A DNA stretch of 32,832 bases from Bacteroidales bacterium. GTDB taxonomy: Bacteria > Bacteroidota > Bacteroidia > Bacteroidales > UBA932. The stretch lies in NCBI GenBank assembly GCA_017651225.1, contig JAGCDF010000049.1:1-32832 (forward strand), given 5' to 3'. Numbering within the stretch: the first letter of the stretch is position 1; every line of letters begins with the position of its first letter. A model generated the notes under the pieces. It worked only from the letters and a program-made list of their open reading frames with translations. It searched no databases and was not told the origin of the DNA. Shown piece after piece: positions 24,617 to 30,620 of the stretch. Both the position numbers and the translations under genes were made by a program.

Positions 24617-25468
24617 TTACTTCTTGCGCAGGTTGTTCAGCAGCCCCTCAAAGGCATTGACACCCTCGTTGACGGCTTTCTCAATGTCATCATGGGATAC
24701 CTTGTTCTGGCTGGCTTCACCTGCCTCCTTGGAGGTCCTGCCCAGCAGGCCTTCCAGCTGCGACATCATTTCCACTTGCTTGGACATGTCGTTCACCACG
24801 AACTTATACCCCTGCGGCAGTTCAAACACCTCGGGATAGGGATTGCTCAGGTGGATGTTCCGCAGATAGGTCTTGATGCCGCTCTCGTCTTTCAGGATGA
24901 CGATACCGGTCTCCAGGTCCGTGTACGTGGTCTCAGACCAGGCTCCGCTGTCTTCAGTGTGGATAACCCGGCGCATATGGCACCAGCGGCCGGCTTCCGG
25001 CACAATTTCCACCTTGGCCTCATTCTGGGTGCGGGTCGTTGTCATCGTACCGGCCACCGCCTTTAGGGCATCGGTCGGAATCTTGGTGATGGTCTTTGTC
25101 TCATCGTTGATCTTGTAGATGGCCAGGCTGTCCGGAATAGAGAGTTCCTTGAGGATTTCCTGTTTGCCGGTGGCGGGATTCACGCCGAAACTTACGGTGT
25201 ATTCCCGTTTTGTCACAGCGTCATAGAACACCTTGGCCGGGTAGCCTTCATTGCTGATTCGATAGGCGCAGTACGTGACGGTAACAGCAGGCTCCCGGAG
25301 CTCCGGTTTCTCGCTGTTGTCATTCTTCGGCAATCCCAGAGCCACCTCGCCCGCGCTTTTCGGCACGTCAAAATAGGTGTAGGGGTTGGGAACGCCGCCC
25401 GTACCCTGGGCAAGGGCTGCACTGCACGCCATAGCGAGCAGGGACTGTATCAAGAGGGTCTTTTTCAT
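24617..25468 (-). CDS. Secreted protein of unknown function (operon gene 5)
   Basis: 283 aa with a signal peptide (about 1-21, ending AALAQ). The mature part is mixed beta sheet: YCAYRISNEGYPAKVFYDA, REYTVSFGVNPATGKQEILKE, then GRWCHMRRVIHTEDSGAWSETTYTDLETGIVILKDESG (in part). Next is PYPEVFELPQGYKFVVND and an amphipathic helix-rich tail (about 225-283, ending FEGLLNNLRKK). The RRVIHT..TTYTDLETGIVILK arrangement is like the recurring beta-hairpins of LolA/DUF4412-type envelope proteins; this is a visual impression only. Last gene of the five-gene operon; its ATG overlaps the preceding stop by 4 bp. I do not recognise a family. Confidence 0.75.
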   Translation of the reverse strand: MKKTLLIQSLLAMACSAALAQGTGGVPNPYTYFDVPKSAGEVALGLPKNDNSEKPELREPAVTVTYCAYRISNEGYPAKVFYDAVTKREYTVSFGVNPATGKQEILKELSIPDSLAIYKINDETKTITKIPTDALKAVAGTMTTTRTQNEAKVEIVPEAGRWCHMRRVIHTEDSGAWSETTYTDLETGIVILKDESGIKTYLRNIHLSNPYPEVFELPQGYKFVVNDMSKQVEMMSQLEGLLGRTSKEAGEASQNKVSHDDIEKAVNEGVNAFEGLLNNLRKK

Positions 25469-26322
25469 TTCTTTGCAGGTTTGTCAGTGAATGCGGTAAC
25501 CTCCCACAAGGCCACGTTATTGACGTTCATACCGGCAGCGCCGCCGGATTTCACAACCTTGTAGAGGAAGTCATACTGCGCATCCACGTAATATTTCTTT
25601 TCGATGTGTTTTCTCACGCCCAGCAGGTTTTCGTCCACCTCTGTCTCAATGACCTTGACGGGACGGCCGCACAGCGTGGTTTCACTTTGGGCATAGGAGG
25701 CACCTGCGTGATAGTTCAGCGGGCCGTGGTCGCCTTGCGTCATCCAGTTCAGCAGGTAGCTTTCTGCGGTCTTGTCATCCGTATGTGAGCGGGAAAGCTT
25801 GCCATTCATATACTGCTTCACGTGACGTTTTCCGTCTGCGGCGAATTCACAGACCGTTTCCACAACAGTACCGGAAGCCTCTTCGGTACGGATGCGCACG
25901 GTATTGCCCGTCCGGCTTACAATATGCCTTGCATCTGAAGATGCGTCGCGCTTTCCGCTCATCGAATAGGTATAACTCTGGATCGTCATTGAGAAGTCCC
26001 GGTCATACCACATTCCCGACGCAGCGGGAATCTCATCCGGTTCTTGTTCCGCCTGCTCTACCTCTGCAGCTTCCTCTTCTGCCTGGTCTCCCAATTCTTT
26101 TGCAAGAGCCCCTATCAAATCCTTGAGGAGGCCTTTACCTTCTTCCAGGATCTGCGACGGTTCTTTCCCGGAACTGATGGGCGTAGCCGTAGTCGCCGGT
26201 TCCTCCTGCACCACCTCGGGCTGGACATCATCCTGATTGGCAGTTTTTCCCTGCCGGTTCTCGTTGAACCCGCAGGAGGAAACGATGATGGATAAGCCCA
26301 GTAAGAGGAGAATCCTTCTCAT
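25465..26322 (-). CDS. Lipoprotein of unknown function (operon gene 4)
   Basis: 285 aa. Lipoprotein signal MRRILLLLGLSIIVSSCG with Cys17. A linker rich in Gln and Glu (about 18-100) contains a predicted helix (ILEEGKGLLKDLIGALAKEL). The C-terminal sheet domain (about 105-285) includes MWYDRDFSMTIQSYTYS, SGTVVETVCEFAADGKRHVK, TTLCGRPVKVIETEVDENLL and KKYYVDAQYDFLYKVVKSGG. This last half parallels operon gene 5 (a CGRPVKVIET-like strand, then a YYVDAQ/TYTDLET strand), so the two may be distant paralogues (inference). The start overlaps the preceding gene's stop by 1 bp. Probably anchored in the outer membrane. Confidence 0.75.
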   Translation of the reverse strand: MRRILLLLGLSIIVSSCGFNENRQGKTANQDDVQPEVVQEEPATTATPISSGKEPSQILEEGKGLLKDLIGALAKELGDQAEEEAAEVEQAEQEPDEIPAASGMWYDRDFSMTIQSYTYSMSGKRDASSDARHIVSRTGNTVRIRTEEASGTVVETVCEFAADGKRHVKQYMNGKLSRSHTDDKTAESYLLNWMTQGDHGPLNYHAGASYAQSETTLCGRPVKVIETEVDENLLGVRKHIEKKYYVDAQYDFLYKVVKSGGAAGMNVNNVALWEVTAFTDKPAKK

Positions 26323-26942
26323 TACTTGTTAAGCTGCTTGTCAGCTTCTTTGACAGCCTCTTCAACCGACTTGGTGATACCGTCGATGAAGGTGGCCTCA
26401 ATATAGTTGCCCTTCGGAGCGTAAATCTTGCATACCCAGAACTGGTCCTTCATACGGTAGCACCATTTGGGTTCGGTTGCCGTGAGGATCTTGTTCAGGT
26501 CAGCCTCGTCCAGTGCGTGGGCCGGGTCGTCATTGGAAAATCCGAAGCCGAGGACGTTCTTGCCATCCTGGGACTTGGACTTGGTGAAATCATACAGTTT
26601 GCGGATATAGGCTTCCACCTCTTCGGGGGTATAAGCGCCTTCGGCCTTCTTATAAGTGACCCTGGCCATATGACCGGGCTCGGGCATACCGCTGAACTCG
26701 GTTTTGGCGGCATCGTAGGGAGCGTCGAGCTTCACGTCAGCGAATTTGAAACCATAGTCGCGCTGGATCACAGCCTCGAACTGCTCGTTCGGAGTCATAT
26801 CCTTATAGGCCTTGGCAGCAGGTTTGGCGGCTTCCTTGGCGGGTTCATTATTAGCAGCGGCTTTCTTGTTGTTGGAATTGCCACCGCAAGATACCGCAGC
26901 CAGCAGGGCTGCAAACAGGAGGATGTTCGTTAATTTTTTCAT
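26322..26942 (-). CDS. Lipoprotein of unknown function (operon gene 3)
   Basis: 206 aa with lipobox LAAVSCGG (Cys19), an Ala/Lys-rich linker (KKAAANNEPAKEAAKPAAKA), then a single mixed domain (about 45-206). Recognisable stretches are PNEQFEAVIQRDYGFKFADV, HMARVTYKKAEGAYTPEEVEAYI (in part), WCYRMKDQFWVCKIYAPKGN and YIEATFIDGITKSVEEAVKEAD (in part). No family recognised. It lies 11 bp downstream of the OmpA-like gene and 1 bp overlapping the next lipoprotein gene, so it is co-expressed with both. Confidence 0.75.
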   Translation of the reverse strand: MKKLTNILLFAALLAAVSCGGNSNNKKAAANNEPAKEAAKPAAKAYKDMTPNEQFEAVIQRDYGFKFADVKLDAPYDAAKTEFSGMPEPGHMARVTYKKAEGAYTPEEVEAYIRKLYDFTKSKSQDGKNVLGFGFSNDDPAHALDEADLNKILTATEPKWCYRMKDQFWVCKIYAPKGNYIEATFIDGITKSVEEAVKEADKQLNK

Positions 26943-26953
26943 GATTAGTGTAT

Positions 26954-28273
26954 TTATTTTTTGATGAATTCAACTCTGCGGTTCTTGGCCTTGCCCTCGT
27001 CGGTGCTGTTATCAGCAATGGGTTCGTGTGAGCCTTTACCAACTGCCGTGAGACGGGAGGCATCAATGCCATTGGACACCAGTGCGGCCACGATGGCCTC
27101 AGCACGTTTCTGACTCAGTGGATCGTTGACGGCATCAGAGCCAGTCTTGTCGCAATGGCCCTGGACCTCAAATTTGAGGGAAGGGTCGTCCTGCATCAGC
27201 TTGGTGATACGGTTGATTTCCACGGCGGCCTCCGGTTTCAGAGTGGCCTTGCCGGTGTCGAAGGTGATGGCATAGGTGACAATCTTTCCCTCGCTGGCCA
27301 AACGGTCGTACAGCGGCACGGCACCCTTGCAAATCTTGAAGTTGGTAAGATATACAGTTTGGTTACCGTTTTCCATCATGATATTGAACCATCCCGGAGC
27401 CATGGACACATTGGGGAGATTGATGTGCCTCTCGCCGTCAAAATACACCTTGAGCGCCCGCTTGTTGAAGGAGATAGCAATGTGGTGCCACTCGTTCGGG
27501 GACAGCAGCAGACCGTCCTTTGTGCCCTGGTTCCTGCCGGTGGAGGACTGCCAGGCCCATTCCAGACGGCCGTCGTCGATGCACTTGTGGATGTAGAAAC
27601 ACTCCTTCATCTTATCTTCCGGAGCCAGGAAGGTGAAATACAACCAGGTATTGTAGCCGGTCTTGTCATCCGGCCACAGCCAGTCGAACTCCACGGTAAA
27701 GACGTCGCCGAGGAAATTCAACGGTTGCTTCATCAGCGGGAACACCTTGGTCCAGCGCTTGTTGAACACCATTGCCTTCTTGCCGCCGACTTCCACCACC
27801 TCGGTCTCTCCGTCCATCAGTTCCCACATGGAGGGGAACTCTCCCAGCTGCTCGCCATCCATCGGATCATCGAAGATCACCTCGTCGCCGGGGACGAAAT
27901 CGCTCTTGGCATAAGCCGTCGCAAGAGCCTTGTTCTGGGGAGCCTGTCCGGCCTGTGCAGCAGCGCCTTCCGGCTTCTTGGCTCCGCACTCCGTGCAGAA
28001 TTTGCCCGTATTCACGTGGCCGCACTCCGGGCAGGACCAGTTGCCATCGGTTGCTGCCGCCGCTGCGGGTGCGGTCTGCTGCTCGGTCTGCGTCTTATCT
28101 TTCTTGACTACTTTTCCATCCAACACATCATTGACACCCTTCTCCACTTTCTTTCCCACGTTCTGTTCAACAGCGTTCTTGGCCCTGTTGCCCAGGCGTT
28201 CCAATAAACTTTGTGCGTTCGCGCTCGCGCAAGTCAGCGCAGCAGCGGTAATGAGTAGTACGATCTTTTTCAT
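26954..28273 (-). CDS. OmpA-family protein with zinc ribbon and LamG-like domain (operon gene 2)
   Basis: 439 aa. Signal peptide (about 1-20), amphipathic helix (LLERLGNRAKNAVEQNVGKKVEKG, in part, 22-48), then a four-cysteine zinc ribbon CPECGHVNTGKFCTECG (Cys81, 84, 93, 96). A concanavalin/LamG-like sandwich follows (about 130-315, VFTVEFDWLW, EWHHIAISFNKRALKVYFDG). The C-terminal OmpA domain (about 333-439) has AITFDTGKATLKPEA, VQGHCDKTG, LSQKRAEAIVAAL and KNRRVEF, the peptidoglycan-binding pattern. So it can tether the outer membrane to peptidoglycan. The zinc ribbon is a cytoplasmic-type fold in an exported protein, which is unusual. It lies 24 bp after the small LuxR gene, and no separate promoter is seen. 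Confidence 0.88.
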   Translation of the reverse strand: MKKIVLLITAAALTCASANAQSLLERLGNRAKNAVEQNVGKKVEKGVNDVLDGKVVKKDKTQTEQQTAPAAAAATDGNWSCPECGHVNTGKFCTECGAKKPEGAAAQAGQAPQNKALATAYAKSDFVPGDEVIFDDPMDGEQLGEFPSMWELMDGETEVVEVGGKKAMVFNKRWTKVFPLMKQPLNFLGDVFTVEFDWLWPDDKTGYNTWLYFTFLAPEDKMKECFYIHKCIDDGRLEWAWQSSTGRNQGTKDGLLLSPNEWHHIAISFNKRALKVYFDGERHINLPNVSMAPGWFNIMMENGNQTVYLTNFKICKGAVPLYDRLASEGKIVTYAITFDTGKATLKPEAAVEINRITKLMQDDPSLKFEVQGHCDKTGSDAVNDPLSQKRAEAIVAALVSNGIDASRLTAVGKGSHEPIADNSTDEGKAKNRRVEFIKK

Positions 28274-28297
28274 ATCAATTGGGAGTTAAACAAAGAC

Positions 28298-28522
28298 TTA
28301 GACAAGATTTTGCTCTATGGCAAAACGGATGAGCTGAGCTGTGGTTTCCACTTTGAACTTCTTCTTTAACTTCATCCGGTACCACTTGATTGTTGCGAAT
28401 TTTAACCCCGTCGCTTCAGCAATCTGGGCGCTGGTTTTTCCATCGCTGATCATGCGGATAATCTGGTGTTCCGTCTTGGAAATCCGGATGGTATTTTCGT
28501 CTTCTGTGATAACCATACTCAT
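28298..28522 (-). CDS. Small LuxR-family HTH regulator (operon gene 1)
   Basis: 74 aa, essentially a bare LuxR/GerE helix-turn-helix: ISKTEHQIIRMISDGKTSAQ, IAEATGLKFATIKWYRMKLK, then KKFKVETTAQLIRFAIEQ. It has no sensor domain. The recognition-helix region TIKWYR matches that of the divergent TPR-LuxR protein, so both may bind the same palindromes. First gene of the five-gene operon. A near-consensus box (TACTTTG, 28541-28547 on the minus strand) lies 19 nt upstream. Confidence 0.88.
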   Translation of the reverse strand: MSMVITEDENTIRISKTEHQIIRMISDGKTSAQIAEATGLKFATIKWYRMKLKKKFKVETTAQLIRFAIEQNLV

Positions 28523-28570
28523 TGCGTTTATTTCACATTACAAAGTACGTGATTATCAAGGAGAAAAACA

Positions 28571-28608
28571 CCATCCAAAGGGATGGTATCCTCTATCCGT
28601 TTGGATAG
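28571..28608. promoter_or_regulatory. Two tandem palindromes, candidate LuxR operators
   Basis: CCATCC-AAAG-GGATGG (28571-28586) and CTATCC-GTTT-GGATAG (28593-28608). Both are perfect 6-bp half sites with 4-bp spacers. Their centres are 22 bp apart, about two helical turns, so two dimers would sit on one DNA face. They lie 39 bp upstream of the TATCTTCG box (28647-28654) of the TPR-LuxR gene and about 24 bp upstream of the small LuxR box. Confidence 0.6.
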
Positions 28609-28646
28609 AAATATGCATTATTTTAGGGTGTACGCGCGAAATGTTG

Positions 28647-28654
28647 TATCTTCG
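28647..28654 (+). promoter_or_regulatory. -7 box of the TPR-LuxR gene
   Basis: TATCTTCG, one mismatch from TAnnTTTG, only 4 nt before the ATG at 28659. So the mRNA would be nearly leaderless. This supports the start MKKFLLT over longer in-frame starts. Confidence 0.5.
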
Positions 28655-28658
28655 TAGT

Positions 28659-29861
28659 ATGAAAAAGTTCCTTCTCACCTGCCTGTTTTTCTGCCTGCTC
28701 GGGGCTGCGTTGTCCCGTGCCCAATACATCGACCACCGGGACCACGAACTGGACTCCCTGGAACGTTTTGTCATCGGCTGGACGCCAGAAAGAATCGCCG
28801 CATCCGACGACGAAGACTGTACAGCGCTGGCGGAAGCCTATTCCGGGCTGATGTGGGGGTATATGCAGATCAACCCCGACCGGGGATTGTTTTTCGGGCG
28901 GAAACTGCTGGCGCTGGGGATTCGCAAGGACTGGCTCTGGCGGCAGTTCGACGCCAATCGCGTCATCGGCCAGTATCACTATGCGAAGGGACAATACGAC
29001 AGCGCCTTCTTCTACTACAATGCCGCGCAGGCCGTCATCGACCGTATGCCCGGCCGTTACGAGCAGGCGAACATCGACGATGTCCAGTCCCAGCTGTATG
29101 GGACTGTCGGCAATCTGTACAATGTCCTGGACTCCATCCCCAAGGCCATGGAATACTACCGGAAGGCCGGGGAAATCTTCGAGCGATACGGCTGGCTGAA
29201 CAACAGTTCCGTCCTCTATCACAATATGGGCGAGACCTACCTGGAAGCAGGAGACCTCCAGGAAGCCGGAATTTGCTATGAAAAGGCCCTGCAGTATGGG
29301 CAGGAAGCGGCCGACTCCCTGCTGATCGCCGATGCCCTCTCAGGCCTGGGAGCCCTCTATCTGGAAGAAGGCAGGACCTACCAGGCGCTTCGTCATCTCC
29401 AGGAAGCCGACGCATACTACTCCACCCATCAGGACCAGGAATTCGGCCGACGCATCGAGGCACTCGACCTGATCGGCAGAGTGTTGAAGGCGCAGAAACG
29501 CCAGTTATGGGCGATGGTGGCCGGCGGTTTTGTCATCATCCTGCTGCTCACCGGTTTCGTCCTCTTACTGCTGCGCAGCCGCCGCCTGCGCAAGGAAAAG
29601 GACGCGGCTGACGAAGTCATCGACCAGGCCCTCGAACAAGCAGCGCCACGCATCGTTCTGGAGAACGATGCCGACCTCACCGACCGCGAGCGCGAAATCC
29701 TGCCCCTTCTGGCCGAAGGCCTCACCAGCAACCAGATAGCCGACAGACTCTACCTGTCGCAACCCACCATCAAATGGTATCGCAGGCGTCTGCTGGATCG
29801 CTTCGATGCCAAAAACACCGCCGAAATGCTCTCCAAAGCCCGCGAACAGGGGTTGCTATAG
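28659..29861 (+). CDS. Membrane-anchored TPR-LuxR transcription regulator
   Basis: 400 aa. Signal sequence MKKFLLTCLFFCLLGAALSRAQ, then four or more tetratricopeptide repeats (about 90-275, e.g. YHYAKGQYDSAFFYYNAAQ, LYNVLDSIPKAMEYYRKAG, LYHNMGETYLEAGDLQEAG, LGALYLEEGRTYQALRHLQ). A single membrane helix (about 284-304, MVAGGFVIILLLTGFVLLLL) leads to a short basic coil and a C-terminal LuxR HTH (about 340-400, LTDREREILPLLAEGLTSNQ, IADRLYLSQPTIKWYRRRLL). The TPR part is thus outside the cytoplasm and the HTH inside. Divergent from the five-gene operon, with two palindromes between them. A periplasmic signal reaching a membrane-tethered DNA-binding domain is inferred. This TPR-TM-LuxR architecture is common in Bacteroidota. 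Confidence 0.88.
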   Translation: MKKFLLTCLFFCLLGAALSRAQYIDHRDHELDSLERFVIGWTPERIAASDDEDCTALAEAYSGLMWGYMQINPDRGLFFGRKLLALGIRKDWLWRQFDANRVIGQYHYAKGQYDSAFFYYNAAQAVIDRMPGRYEQANIDDVQSQLYGTVGNLYNVLDSIPKAMEYYRKAGEIFERYGWLNNSSVLYHNMGETYLEAGDLQEAGICYEKALQYGQEAADSLLIADALSGLGALYLEEGRTYQALRHLQEADAYYSTHQDQEFGRRIEALDLIGRVLKAQKRQLWAMVAGGFVIILLLTGFVLLLLRSRRLRKEKDAADEVIDQALEQAAPRIVLENDADLTDREREILPLLAEGLTSNQIADRLYLSQPTIKWYRRRLLDRFDAKNTAEMLSKAREQGLL

Positions 29862-29912
29862 CCCCATCTCAGGCACAGCATCCCTTCATAATACCACCTG
29901 CCATCCGCCGCT

Positions 29913-29963
29913 GTCCACCACTGTCCACCCTGTCCACTCCGTCCACCGGTGGACAAAGTGGAC
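29913..29963. repeat. GTCCAC repeat array ending in a palindrome
   Basis: GTCCAC occurs at 29913, 29923, 29932 and 29941 (spacing 10, 9, 9 bp). The last copy is half of the perfect palindrome GTCCACCGGTGGAC (29941-29954), and an inverted GTGGAC follows at 29958. The inner copies pair as a hairpin with symmetrical 3-nt interruptions (29932-29963). It lies 50 bp after the TPR-LuxR stop. It may be a terminator, a multimeric protein-binding site or an element end. Confidence 0.55.
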
Positions 29964-30054
29964 GGAAGGGTTTAGGCCGATGTCAATGATTCGGGCCGAT
30001 GGTGCCCAGCTCCAACGGCAGTGCTGATGCCAGGGTCGATAAAGGAAGCGGTAC

Positions 30055-30113
30055 TTGCTGGTCTGTCAGTTTGGTTCTCCGCTGCGCTCCGCCCCAAACA
30101 GCCAGACCAGCAA
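30055..30113. repeat. Long inverted repeat (hairpin 1)
   Basis: TTGCTGGTCTG-tca-GTTTGG pairs with CCAAAC-agc-CAGACCAGCAA: 17 paired bases around a 3-nt internal loop, with a 19-nt terminal loop. Confidence 0.55.
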
Positions 30114-30134
30114 CCTCCATTGCCACCCTTCGCT

Positions 30135-30182
30135 GTGAGACTGTGTCAGTTGCCGCCACGGCGTCAACCGCCACAGACTCAC
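30135..30182. repeat. Long inverted repeat (hairpin 2)
   Basis: GTGAGACTGTGTCAGTTG and its partner CAACCGCCACAGACTCAC match at 15 of 18 positions across a 12-nt loop. It directly precedes the second amidase fragment. The 29862-30206 gap otherwise holds no gene that I can support. Confidence 0.5.
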
Positions 30183-30206
30183 GGCCGCCCCCGCGCTCCA
30201 TTGGCC

Positions 30207-30548
30207 TGCGCCGCCGGCCGAGGCGACCGCTGGCTCACCACACGCGGCTGGTGCGCCTACACCACCCGTGGAAACACCCGGGCCGATGCCCTTGCCACCT
30301 CCCTCTACACCGCCGCCCAGGCCCACCTCCCCGGCCAGCGCCTCCGCACCGACTACACCGACGCCGATCCCGACCTCGAGAAAGACTTCTACCTCCTCCG
30401 CCACACCGCCTGCCCTGCCGTCCTCACCGAAAACCTCTTCATGGACAACCCCGCCGACTGCGCCTTCCTCCTCAGCCCCGAAGGCCAACAGGCCCTCGTT
30501 GACCTCCATGTCGACGGTATTTGCGCCTACCTGGCCTCCGTCGCGTAG
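30207..30548 (+). pseudogene. N-acetylmuramoyl-L-alanine amidase fragment, copy 2
   Basis: Retains only the C-terminal part: AAGRGDRWLTTRGWCAYTTR, GNTRADALATSLYTAAQAHL, TDADPDLEKDFYLLRHTACP, VLTENLFMDNPADCAFL and stop at 30546-30548. Similarity to copy 1 (24073-24528) starts abruptly at the position matching CNAAG. The sequence before it is the hairpin region, not amidase, although the frame is open. The zinc-binding N-terminus and the SIH motif are gone, so it is inactive. It is in the same orientation as copy 1, with the LuxR divergon between them. Confidence 0.75.
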
Positions 30549-30570
30549 CCATCGAAATGGTCGAATGACA

Positions 30571-30620
30571 CTATCCCGGGCGAAATGTAGGGCAAATACG
30601 CCCTGTTTCGCCCGCTATAG
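30571..30620. repeat. Left-end hairpin, also at the ATPase gene's 3' end
   Basis: CTATCCCGGGCGAAATGTAG-GGC and GCCCTGTTTCGCCCGCTATAG form an imperfect hairpin around AAATAC. The ATPase stop codon lies inside the right arm, so it may also terminate that gene. Confidence 0.6.

Noticed and set aside
28341-28658. Longer start for the TPR-LuxR gene
   Set aside because: The extension crosses the small LuxR gene, the palindromes and the promoter; MKKFLLT gives a proper signal peptide.
29913-29963. CRISPR array
   Set aside because: The repeat unit is only 6-7 bp with 2-4 bp between copies, and there are no spacers or cas genes.
30021-30206. N-terminal extension of the second amidase frame
   Set aside because: The frame is open, but the sequence is made of two inverted repeats and has no similarity to copy 1 upstream of the CNAAG position.
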